Part shown: positions 1-6,277 of the stretch, in pieces
How positions within the stretch are numbered: position 1 is the first letter of the stretch
Layout: every line of letters starts with the position of its first letter
Assembly (NCBI GenBank): GCA_019454625.1
Contig: JACFNY010000100.1
Location: 537 to 7,247, forward strand
DNA: 6,711 bases
DNA from: Sphingomonadaceae bacterium
GTDB taxonomy: Bacteria > Pseudomonadota > Alphaproteobacteria > Sphingomonadales > Sphingomonadaceae
Reading direction: 5' to 3'
The notes under the pieces: model-generated
What the model was told of the DNA's origin: nothing
What the model saw: only the letters and a program-made list of their open reading frames with translations
The model's database searches: none
Translations under genes and position numbers: made by a program

Positions 1-470
1 ATTCCGGCCGCACCCAGGAAATCCAGCGGCTGATCGGCCGCTCGCTGCGCACGGTCGTCGACCTGAAGGCGCTCGGCGAGCGGCAGATCACCGTCGACTG
101 CGACGTGCTGCAGGCGGATGGCGGCACGCGCACCGCGGCCATCTCCGGCGCGTGGGTGGCGCTCAGGATCGCGATCGACAAGCTGATCGCCGACGGGCTG
201 CTGACGGCGGACCCGATCCGCGCGCAGGTCGCGGCGATCAGCTGCGGCGTCTACGAGGGCGCGGCGGTGCTCGACCTCGATTACCCGGAGGATTCCGCCG
301 CCGAGACCGACGCCAACTTCGTGATGACCGACAAGGGCGGCATCGTCGAGGTGCAGGGCACCGCCGAGCGCGACCCGTTCGACGAGGAGACGCTGCTCCG
401 GATGCTGCGCCTCGCGCGCATCGGCTGCGGCAAGATCTACGCGGCGCAGGCGAAGGCGACCGGACGCTAG
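1..470 (+). CDS. rph: Ribonuclease PH, C-terminal part (5' end outside window)
   Basis: RNase PH is a phosphate-dependent 3'-5' exoribonuclease that trims the 3' ends of tRNA precursors and works as a hexameric ring in the cytoplasm. The frame is open from the window edge (first full codon at position 3) to TAG at 468-470, giving about 155 residues of a protein that is usually near 240. It opens with the family block [16 protein letters not shown], followed by the run [20 protein letters not shown] (94-153), which holds the GGTR phosphate-binding motif. Further on are the acidic active-site segment [15 protein letters not shown] and the VQGTAE block. A GTG at 105 is internal (Val of DCDVLQ), not a start. 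The stop lies 4 bases before the rdgB start, which suggests cotranscription. I see nothing broken in the visible part; the N-terminal third cannot be judged. Confidence 0.96.
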   Translation, partial: SGRTQEIQRLIGRSLRTVVDLKALGERQITVDCDVLQADGGTRTAAISGAWVALRIAIDKLIADGLLTADPIRAQVAAISCGVYEGAAVLDLDYPEDSAAETDANFVMTDKGGIVEVQGTAERDPFDEETLLRMLRLARIGCGKIYAAQAKATGR

Positions 471-474
471 CACC

Positions 475-1071
475 GTGGCGCGGAAACTCCTTCCCGGCCG
501 GCTGATCGTCGCCAGCCATAACCCCGGCAAGGTGCGCGAGATCCGCGATTTGCTCGCGCCGTTCGGCGTCGAGCCGGTGTCGGCGGGGGATGCGGGCTTG
601 CCCGAGCCTGAGGAGACGGAAACGACGTTCCGCGGCAATGCCGAGCTGAAGGCGCTGGCGGCGGCGCGTGCATCCGGGTTTCCGGCGCTTGCCGACGATT
701 CGGGGCTCGGCGTCCATGCGCTCGGCGGCGATCCCGGCATCTGGTCGGCACGCTGGGCGGGGCCGGAGAAGGATTTCGGCCTCGCCATGCGGAAAGTGCA
801 CGAGGCGCTCGGCGACGCCTCCGACCGCGGCGCGCACTTCATCTGCGCGCTGTCGCTGGCGTGACCGGACGGGCACGTCGAGACCTTCGAAGGCCATGTG
901 CACGGCACGCTCGTCTGGCCGCCGCGCGGAGACAAGGGCTTCGGCTACGACCCGATGTTCGTCCCCGAAGGCCACGCCGTCAGCTTCGGCGAGATGGAAC
1001 CGGACGCCAAGCACGCGATGAGCCACCGCGCGCGGGCGTTCGCGCAGCTGGTCGAGGCATGTCTGAAATAG
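475..1071 (+). pseudogene. rdgB: dITP/XTP pyrophosphatase (RdgB/HAM1), interrupted by an in-frame TGA at codon 130
   Basis: RdgB hydrolyses non-canonical purine nucleotides (dITP, ITP, XTP) to monophosphates, keeping deaminated bases out of DNA and RNA. Translation from GTG 475 gives the N-terminal SHNPGK phosphate-binding motif (residues 14-19), [10 protein letters not shown] (51-60) and the catalytic LADDSGL block (72-78), then stops at TGA 862-864. Reading through that codon, the frame continues to TAG 1069-1071 with [10 protein letters not shown], the GFGYDP substrate-recognition motif (155-160) and SHR (183-185), making 198 residues, the normal family size. The context LSLA-stop-PDGH is where relatives carry Trp, so a single TGG-to-TGA change is the simplest explanation. 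The 129-residue product would lack the base-recognition half and probably be inactive. The GTG start is supported by the 4-base gap after rph. A sequence error cannot be excluded; if so, this is an intact rdgB. Confidence 0.85.
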
Positions 1072-2186
1072 CGGAGCCGCTGGCGCTTTACGTCCACTGG
1101 CCGTTCTGCGTCTCCAAGTGCCCGTACTGCGACTTCAACAGCCACGTGCGCGAACGTGTGGACGAAGCCGCGTGGCGGGAGGCGCTGATCGCGGACATGG
1201 AATACGAGGCGCGGGCAACGCCGGGGCGGCGGCTTTCCAGCCTGTTCTTCGGCGGCGGCACGCCCTCGCTGATGTCGCCGGAAACGGTCGGCGCGATCAT
1301 CGACGCGGCGGATCGGCTGTGGGGTTTCGCGGATGCGGAGATCACGCTGGAGGCGAACCCTTCGAGCGTCGAGGCGCAGCGTTTCGCGGGCTTCGCAGCG
1401 GCGGGCGTGAACCGGGTGTCGCTGGGGTTGCAGGCGCTCGACGACGCGGCGCTGAAGGCGCTGGGCCGCGCCCACGACCTCGCCGAGGGACTTGCCGCGC
1501 TGGGCGTGGCGCAGGCGCATTTCCCGCGCGTGAGCTTCGACCTCATCTATGCACGCGAGGGGCAGACGCCGGACGCGTGGGAGCGCGAGCTGGCGCGGGC
1601 GCTGGCGTTCGGGACCGAGCACCTGTCGCTCTACCAGCTTACCATCGAGCCGGGGACGGCGTTCGCGACGCGGGCGCGGCTCGGGCGGCTGACGCTGCCC
1701 GAGGAGGACGCTTCGCTCGGCATGTTCGAGATGACGCGCGCGATGACGGCGGCGGCGGGGCTTCCCGCCTACGAGGTCTCGAACCACGCGCGGCCGGGCG
1801 CGGAGAGCCGCCACAACCTCGCCTACTGGCGCTACGGCGACTACGCGGGCGTCGGCCCCGGCGCGCACGGGCGGCGCGGCGGCATGGCGACGATCCGCGA
1901 ACGCCTGCCGGAGACGTGGCTGAAATCGGCGGTGGCGAGCGAGACGCCGCTCGACGCGCGCACGCGTGCCGACGAGGCGCTGATGATGGGGCTGCGGCTG
2001 CTGGAGGGCATCGACGAGGCCGCGTTCGCCGCCCGCACAGGCGTTGTGCCGGACGATGTGATCAGCGCCGCGGGCCTTGAGGAAACCACGCGGCTCGGGC
2101 TGGTGACACGCAAGGACGGCCGCTTGCGGCTGACCGAAGCGGGCCAGCCGCTGCTGAACGCAGTGATCGCGCGGCTGATGAGCTGA
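1059..2186 (+). CDS. hemW: HemW, radical-SAM-family heme chaperone (HemN-like)
   Basis: HemW is a radical-SAM-family protein that binds heme and delivers it to membrane respiratory enzymes. It was long misannotated as an oxygen-independent coproporphyrinogen III oxidase. The 375-residue product has the [4Fe-4S] motif at C17, C21 and C24 within [14 protein letters not shown], the SAM-binding GGGTPS at 65-70, a TIM-barrel core with the LEANPSS segment, and the HNLAYW motif (252-257) followed by [13 protein letters not shown] winged-helix-like C-terminal end follows. I chose ATG 1059 because it puts the Cys motif 17 residues in, as in known HemW proteins. The same frame is open back to GTG 861, but that would add an arginine-rich stretch resembling shadow translation of rdgB. 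The start overlaps rdgB by 13 bases, and its GAGG (1054-1057) is only one base from the ATG, so translation may depend on coupling to rdgB. Confidence 0.95.
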   Translation: MSEIAEPLALYVHWPFCVSKCPYCDFNSHVRERVDEAAWREALIADMEYEARATPGRRLSSLFFGGGTPSLMSPETVGAIIDAADRLWGFADAEITLEANPSSVEAQRFAGFAAAGVNRVSLGLQALDDAALKALGRAHDLAEGLAALGVAQAHFPRVSFDLIYAREGQTPDAWERELARALAFGTEHLSLYQLTIEPGTAFATRARLGRLTLPEEDASLGMFEMTRAMTAAAGLPAYEVSNHARPGAESRHNLAYWRYGDYAGVGPGAHGRRGGMATIRERLPETWLKSAVASETPLDARTRADEALMMGLRLLEGIDEAAFAARTGVVPDDVISAAGLEETTRLGLVTRKDGRLRLTEAGQPLLNAVIARLMS

Positions 2187-2189
2187 TCA
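2184..2189. other. Back-to-back convergent stop codons sharing a TGATCA palindrome
   Basis: The hemW stop (TGA 2184-2186, plus strand) and the activator gene stop (TGA 2189-2187, minus strand) touch with no base between them, forming the palindrome TGATCA. There is no intergenic room for a terminator. I see no GC hairpin with a T-run at this junction on either strand, so transcripts from each side probably run into the other gene. Confidence 0.85.
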
Positions 2190-3485
2190 GGCGCCCGGAC
2201 GCTTCGCGAAGGTGCGCGGGGCGGGCGAGACGACGGTGGTGCCCGTGGCGCCAACCTGCCCCACCTCGAGGCCGCGGTCGGCGATACCCGACGCGCCGAA
2301 GCGGAAGATGCCGTCGACGCCCGCGAAACCGTCCGGATCGCGCAGGCGCGCTTCGGGGAAGTTCGCGCCGATCGGCCAGTCGCCCGCGATCGCGTTCACC
2401 AGCAGCACCGAATCGTAGCCGAGGCTGGCGAGCCGCGACGGCGCGCCGCCGAACTTCGCCCGGTAGCGCGAGGCGAGCTGCGTGAAGCGCGCGTCAGGCA
2501 CGCTCGCGTACCATGCGCCATGCAGCCCCTGCACGGCGCGGATGCCGGGCTCGGCGTTCCAGAGCTCGGAGCCGAGGTAGCGAACCTTGCCGGGGCCCGC
2601 GCCGTACTGGGTGAGCGGGCCGAGGAAGGCGGACGCGATCTGGCTGCCGTCCGCGATCAGCAGCGCCTGGAACGAGACCGGCCCCAGCCGGTCCTGCACC
2701 GGCGCCACCGTGCCGTCGGCGCGGACGATGCCGCCCTGGCTCGCCCGCGCGACGCGCGCCTCGTAGTCGGTGAGGCGGCGCACGGCGGCCTGAAGCTTGG
2801 CGCGCGAGCGCTCATAGGTTTCGACTGCGGTCACCTTGCCGCCCGAATCGCGCACCGCGCGGAGCAGCGCGCCCGACGCGCGCTGGCCGTAGTTGCCCAC
2901 GGGCACGAGCGCGCCGAAGCGCTCGACGCCCTGCGCGCGCGCATAGCGCACGACGCGGTCGATCGACTGGTCGGGCTGGAAGCCGAGGATATAGACGCCG
3001 CTGCCGGCGACATCGGCGTCGTTCGAATAGGAGATGATCGGGATGCCCGCCGCCTTCGCGACGCCGCGCACGGCGGTGACGTCCGCCGCGAGCAGCGGCC
3101 CGAGGAACAGCTTGTTGCCCTCCGCGACCGCACGGCGCGCCGCCGCGGCGGCACCGGGCGCGGTATCGTAGACGGTGAGCTTGATGTTCGTGTTCCTGAC
3201 GTCGAGCAGCGCCATGTTGGCGGCGTTCGCGAGCGACTGGCCGACGCGCGCCGTGCCGCCCGACATCGGCAGCAGCAGCGCGACCTTGTTCTGCGGGATT
3301 TCCTGCGGCGTTTCCACGACCGGCGGCGGGGGCGGAGGCGCCTCGACCTCCGGGGCTTTCTGGACCGTCTGCGCGCACGCGGCGGCGGCGAGCGCCGCCA
3401 GCGGCAGCAATGTCCGCCTCAGACCGTCAAAACAGCGATTCCAGAATCGCCCCCGGCTCTCCATGCTGTAGATCGACATGTCCAT
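2187..3485 (-). CDS. LpoA-like penicillin-binding protein activator (periplasmic-binding-protein fold, probable lipoprotein)
   Basis: This 432-residue protein resembles the family annotated as penicillin-binding protein activator, outer-membrane lipoproteins that stimulate bifunctional peptidoglycan synthases. An N-terminal signal (basic residues near 11-24, hydrophobic LLPLAALAAAAC at 26-37) leads to a putative lipidated Cys37, then a proline-rich linker (PPPPPP at 50-55), then a type-1 periplasmic-binding domain opening with KVALLLPMSGG (67-77). It lacks the N-terminal TPR-type domain of the roughly 680-residue E. coli LpoA, leaving only the binding-protein-like half. The lipobox is weak: Ala, not Leu, at -3. 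Start ATG 3485 has AAGGGG and TAAGGG runs just upstream; ATG 3479 (residue 3) and 3464 (residue 8) are alternatives. It is divergent from rsmI, with starts overlapping, as LpoA genes often are. The family call is firm; the synthase partner is inferred. Confidence 0.85.
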   Translation of the reverse strand: MDMSIYSMESRGRFWNRCFDGLRRTLLPLAALAAAACAQTVQKAPEVEAPPPPPPVVETPQEIPQNKVALLLPMSGGTARVGQSLANAANMALLDVRNTNIKLTVYDTAPGAAAAARRAVAEGNKLFLGPLLAADVTAVRGVAKAAGIPIISYSNDADVAGSGVYILGFQPDQSIDRVVRYARAQGVERFGALVPVGNYGQRASGALLRAVRDSGGKVTAVETYERSRAKLQAAVRRLTDYEARVARASQGGIVRADGTVAPVQDRLGPVSFQALLIADGSQIASAFLGPLTQYGAGPGKVRYLGSELWNAEPGIRAVQGLHGAWYASVPDARFTQLASRYRAKFGGAPSRLASLGYDSVLLVNAIAGDWPIGANFPEARLRDPDGFAGVDGIFRFGASGIADRGLEVGQVGATGTTVVSPAPRTFAKRPGA

Positions 3486-4332
3486 GACGCCCTTACCCCT
3501 TGATCTCGAACCCGGCCTTTACATCGTGGCGACGCCCATCGGCAACCTGGGCGACATCACGCTGCGCGCCGCCGACGTGCTGAGGTCCGCCGCCTTAATC
3601 GCTGCTGAAGATACGCGCGTGACAGCAAAGCTGCTCGCCCGCATCGGCAGCGACCGCCCGATGGCGCCCTATCACGACCATAGTGACGGCCGCGTGCGCG
3701 CACGTCTGCTGGAACGTATGCGAAATGAATCGGTTGCGCTGGTGAGCGACGCGGGCACGCCGCTGATCTCCGACCCCGGCTTCAAGCTGGTGCGCGAGGC
3801 GCGCGCCGAAGGCATCCCGGTGACGACGATTCCGGGACCGTGCGCGGCGATCGCGGCGCTGACGCTCGCCGGGTTGCCGACCGACCGGTTCCTGTTCGCC
3901 GGTTTCCTGCCTGCGAAGGCGAAGGCGGCGGCGGACACGATCGCGGAATTCGCAGGGCTCGACGCGACGCTGGTGTTCTACGAATCCGGAAATCGTCTCG
4001 CGCGGACGCTGGAAGCGCTGCGGGACGGGCTCGGCGACCGGCCCGCCGCCGTGGCGCGCGAGATCACCAAGGCGTTCGAGGAAACCGCGACGGGCACGCT
4101 CGGCAGCCTCGCTGCGCGCTATGCGGACGCGCCGCCCAAGGGCGAGATCGTCATCGTCGTCGGCCCGCCCGAGCCCGCCGCACCGCCCGACGCGGGCATG
4201 CTCGACACCGCGCTTGCCGCCGCGATGGCAACGCAGCCGCTGAAATCCGCCGTGGCGGAGGTGAGCGCGGCGCTCGGCCTGCCCCGCAAGCAGGTCTACG
4301 CCCGCGCGCTCGCACTGCGGGACGAGGCGTGA
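3478..4332 (+). CDS. rsmI: 16S rRNA (cytidine-1402-2'-O)-methyltransferase RsmI
   Basis: RsmI uses S-adenosylmethionine to 2'-O-methylate C1402 of 16S rRNA in the ribosomal P site, supporting decoding fidelity. The 284-residue product has the tetrapyrrole-methylase-like fold: VATPIGNLGD (17-26), AEDTR (43-47), SDAGTPLISDPG (90-101), IPGPCAAI (118-125), FLFAGFLP and the FYES segment, followed by a C-terminal helical domain ending in LPRKQVYARAL, typical of the family. Length is normal. Two starts are possible, ATG 3478 and ATG 3484; neither has a convincing Shine-Dalgarno, and I keep the first. The start overlaps that of the divergent LpoA-like gene by 8 bases, so its promoter must lie inside that gene; I could not identify it. 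Codons around 3493-3735 include two TTA and several A/T-ending choices, unlike the rest of the window. The stop overlaps yraN by 4 bases. Confidence 0.96.
   Translation: MSMTPLPLDLEPGLYIVATPIGNLGDITLRAADVLRSAALIAAEDTRVTAKLLARIGSDRPMAPYHDHSDGRVRARLLERMRNESVALVSDAGTPLISDPGFKLVREARAEGIPVTTIPGPCAAIAALTLAGLPTDRFLFAGFLPAKAKAAADTIAEFAGLDATLVFYESGNRLARTLEALRDGLGDRPAAVAREITKAFEETATGTLGSLAARYADAPPKGEIVIVVGPPEPAAPPDAGMLDTALAAAMATQPLKSAVAEVSAALGLPRKQVYARALALRDEA
3518..3545 (-). promoter_or_regulatory. Candidate sigma-70-type promoter for the LpoA-like gene, inside rsmI
   Basis: On the minus strand, TTGCCG (3545-3540) and TGTAAA (3523-3518) are separated by 16 bases. Each matches 4 of 6 consensus positions, and the expected start site would give a leader of roughly 25 bases before ATG 3485. 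Because the two divergent genes overlap at their starts, any promoter for this gene must lie within the rsmI coding sequence. These same bases encode the conserved RsmI N-terminus (YIVATPIGN), so the match could be coincidental. Confidence 0.3.
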
Positions 4333-4688
4333 GGCGGCAGGCGGCCGAACGGCATGGCCGCCGCGCCGAGCGCATCGCCGCGCTGTGGCTGCGGCTGAAG
4401 CTCTACCGCATCCTCGGGGAGCGCGTGCGGACCCCGGCGGGCGAGATCGACATCGTGGCGCGCCGTGGCCGCACGCTCGCCTTCGTGGAAGTGAAGGCGC
4501 GCGACGACGAGACGGATGCGTCCGCCGCGCTCGAACCTGCGCGCCTCGCCCGCGTCGCGCGCGCCGCGAACCTGCTGCTCGGCCGCTACATGGCGGGCTG
4601 CGACGGCGCGCGCATCGACGCGCTGGTCATTTCCAGAGGCCGCCTGCCCCGCCACATCGAGGGCGTGGTCGACGGCGATTGGGCTTAG
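4329..4688 (+). CDS. yraN: YraN (UPF0102) family protein, restriction-endonuclease-like fold
   Basis: This 119-residue protein belongs to the widespread UPF0102/YraN family, whose biochemical role is not settled. It has the fold of nucleases such as Holliday-junction resolvases, with a possible active site in GEID (38-41, Asp41) and VEVK (53-56, Glu54 and Lys56), the D...ExK arrangement of that superfamily. An N-terminal ERHGRRAERIAALWLRLK helix precedes it, as in relatives. Start GTG 4329 is chosen because it overlaps the rsmI TGA as GTGA, follows a GAGG, and gives the family's usual length; the frame is open much further upstream but that is shadow translation of rsmI. The rsmI-yraN pairing is a common proteobacterial arrangement. 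The family call is secure; nuclease activity is inference. Confidence 0.92.
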   Translation: MRRQAAERHGRRAERIAALWLRLKLYRILGERVRTPAGEIDIVARRGRTLAFVEVKARDDETDASAALEPARLARVARAANLLLGRYMAGCDGARIDALVISRGRLPRHIEGVVDGDWA

Positions 4689-4710
4689 CTGCTAGACGGC
4701 CCTGCGAATC

Positions 4711-4716
4711 GAAGGA
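4711..4716 (+). promoter_or_regulatory. Ribosome binding site of gshB
   Basis: GAAGGA lies 9 bases before ATG 4726, in the 37-base gap between yraN and gshB. It is one of the clearest Shine-Dalgarno sequences in the window and fixes the gshB start. Confidence 0.75.
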
Positions 4717-4725
4717 ACGTCCCCC

Positions 4726-5673
4726 ATGAGCCTCACCGTCGCCGTCCAGATGGACCCCATCGAGCGCATCAACATCGGAGGCGATTCGACCTTCGCGCTG
4801 ATGCTGAAGGCGGAGGAGCGCGGCTACACGCTCTACCATTATCTCGCCGACCAGCTTTCGTGGCGCGACGGCCGGGTGATCGCGCACGCGCGGCCCATCT
4901 CCGTGCGGAACGTCGCGGGCGATCACTACACGCTTGGGCCAGCGCGCAGCATCGACCTCGGCAGCGACGTGGACGTCGTGCTGATGCGGCAGGACCCGCC
5001 GTTCGACATCGGCTACATCACCGCCACGCACCTCCTCGAGATGCTGGACGGCGAAACCTTGGTCGTGAACAACCCGCGCGAGGTGCGGAACGCGCCCGAG
5101 AAGCTGTTCGTCACGCAGTTCGCCGACCTGATGCCGCCGACGCTGATCACGCGGCGGCTGGAGGAGGTGCTGGCGTTCCGCCGCCGCCACGGCGCCATCG
5201 TCGTGAAGCCGCTGCACGGCAACGCGGGCGCCGCCGTGTTCAAGCTCGGCGAGGACGACGGCAACCTCCCCGCGCTCGTCGAGCTGTTCTCGAACGTGTG
5301 GCGCGAGCCGTTCATGGTGCAGCGCTTCCTCCCGAAGGTGAGCGACGGCGACAAGCGCATCGTGCTCGTCGACGGCAAGGTCGCGGGCGCGATCAACCGC
5401 CTGCCCAAGGCGGGCGAGATCCGCTCCAACCTCGCCGCGGGCGGCAACGCCGCGAAGACCGCGCTGACGGCGCGCGAGGAAGAAATCTGCGCGCGGCTGG
5501 GGCCGGAGCTGAAACGGCGCGGGCTCCTGTTCGTCGGCATCGACGTGATCGACGGGCACCTCACCGAGATCAACGTCACCTCGCCCACCGGCATCGTCGC
5601 CATCGACCGTTTCAACGGCACCGACACGGCGGGCATGATCTGGGACGCGATCCTCGGGAGGCTCGGCCGATGA
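4726..5673 (+). CDS. gshB: Glutathione synthetase, ATP-grasp family
   Basis: GshB joins gamma-glutamylcysteine and glycine, using ATP, in the second step of glutathione synthesis; it acts in the cytoplasm as a tetramer in E. coli. The 315-residue protein has the family's normal length and layout: N-terminal [18 protein letters not shown] (from residue 9), the MRQDPPFD motif (87-94), and the ATP-grasp domain with [10 protein letters not shown] (Lys161, flexible P-loop at 165-168), DKRIV (209-213) and the metal-binding residues Asp273, Glu281 and Asn283 in [19 protein letters not shown]. These metal ligands fall at the same numbers as in the E. coli enzyme, as I recall it. The loop reads GNAG where many relatives have GNGG; I regard this as a lineage variant. 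The stop codon overlaps the start of the DedA gene (ATGA at 5670-5673), so the two are probably translationally coupled. No gshA is in the window. Confidence 0.97.
   Translation: MSLTVAVQMDPIERINIGGDSTFALMLKAEERGYTLYHYLADQLSWRDGRVIAHARPISVRNVAGDHYTLGPARSIDLGSDVDVVLMRQDPPFDIGYITATHLLEMLDGETLVVNNPREVRNAPEKLFVTQFADLMPPTLITRRLEEVLAFRRRHGAIVVKPLHGNAGAAVFKLGEDDGNLPALVELFSNVWREPFMVQRFLPKVSDGDKRIVLVDGKVAGAINRLPKAGEIRSNLAAGGNAAKTALTAREEEICARLGPELKRRGLLFVGIDVIDGHLTEINVTSPTGIVAIDRFNGTDTAGMIWDAILGRLGR
5656..5661 (+). promoter_or_regulatory. Ribosome binding site of the DedA-family gene
   Basis: GGGAGG sits inside the last codons of gshB, 8 bases before ATG 5670 and 11 before the tandem ATG 5673. The spacing favours ATG 5670, which overlaps the gshB stop as ATGA. 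Confidence 0.7.
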
Positions 5674-6272
5674 TGGGCGAATGGGTCCAGGAACTGATCG
5701 CCGAGAGCGGCTATCTCGGCATCGCCTTCCTGATGTTCCTCGAAACCGTGTTTCCGCCGATCCCGAGCGAGATCATCATGTCGTTCGCGGGGCTGGAAGC
5801 GGCGCAGGGCGCGTTCAGCCTCGCCGGCGCGATCGTGGCGGGCACCACGGGCGCGATGTTCGGCAACATCTTCTGGTATCTGCTGGCGAAGCAGATCGGC
5901 ATCCACCGCTTCGACCCCCTCATCCGCCGCTTCGGCCGCTGGCTGACGGTGAGCCTCGGCGACATCGAGAAGGCGCACAGGTGGTTCGACCAGCACGGCG
6001 CCGCGTTCGTGCTGTTCGGCCGGATGCTGCCGACGGTGCGTTCGCTGGTGTCGGTGCCGGCGGGGCTGATGGAGATGCACTTCCGGCAGTTCGTCATCTA
6101 TTCGACGATCGGCACCGCGGGGTGGACGACGCTGCTCGCCGTCGCAGGCTACCGGCTCGGGCAGGACTATGCCGAGATCGAAGCCTATATCGGGCCGGTC
6201 TCCACCGCCGTGATCGTGGTGTGCGTGGCGGGCTACCTGTGGCGCGTCGTCACATGGAAGCCGCACGAATAG
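5670..6272 (+). CDS. DedA/VTT-family inner-membrane protein
   Basis: DedA proteins are multi-pass inner-membrane proteins. Some are undecaprenyl-phosphate or phospholipid translocases, and others affect proton-motive force and drug resistance. This 200-residue protein has the family signature: a first hydrophobic segment with [12 protein letters not shown] (Glu25 to Glu34), a glycine-rich helix [20 protein letters not shown], an amphipathic middle region, the conserved [17 protein letters not shown] motif (116-132, including Arg118 and Arg124), and two C-terminal membrane helices ending in a basic tail. Length is typical. Two adjacent ATGs (5670 and 5673) are possible; I chose the first because of the ATGA overlap with gshB and the spacing of GGGAGG. 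Its position directly behind gshB suggests cotranscription, but gives no clear clue to its substrate. Which DedA subgroup it belongs to cannot be told by eye. Confidence 0.94.
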   Translation: MMGEWVQELIAESGYLGIAFLMFLETVFPPIPSEIIMSFAGLEAAQGAFSLAGAIVAGTTGAMFGNIFWYLLAKQIGIHRFDPLIRRFGRWLTVSLGDIEKAHRWFDQHGAAFVLFGRMLPTVRSLVSVPAGLMEMHFRQFVIYSTIGTAGWTTLLAVAGYRLGQDYAEIEAYIGPVSTAVIVVCVAGYLWRVVTWKPHE

Positions 6273-6277
6273 ACGGT

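Noticed and set aside
862..864. TGA in rdgB as a selenocysteine codon or a sign that UGA encodes Trp in this organism
   Set aside because: The position is predicted to be Trp, not Cys or Sec. TGA is used as the ordinary stop of hemW, the LpoA-like gene, rsmI, gshB and xerC here, and Trp is encoded by TGG throughout. A 10-base palindrome at 884-893 does not resemble a SECIS element.
945..1868. Long antisense open frames (also 238-1026, 4627-5559 and 5013-6266 on the minus strand)
   Set aside because: They lie wholly opposite well-recognised genes, are extremely rich in Arg/Ala/Pro, and show no family motifs. They are expected in high-GC DNA where antisense stops are rare.
2202..2211. Palindrome CTTCGCGAAG just after the hemW stop as a terminator
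   Set aside because: It leaves only a tiny loop, has no T-run, and encodes part of the conserved-length C-terminus of the LpoA-like protein (TFAKRPGA). It is more likely coding coincidence.
2520..3503. 327-codon plus-strand open frame opposite the LpoA-like gene
   Set aside because: Composition is Arg/Ala-biased with no recognisable domain. The minus-strand frame has a signal peptide, linker and binding-protein fold, so the plus frame is its shadow.
3840..4328. N-terminal extension of the yraN frame upstream into rsmI
   Set aside because: The extension would give 282 residues, far above the family size, and is an arginine-rich shadow of rsmI. The GTGA overlap at 4329-4332 gives a normal-length YraN.
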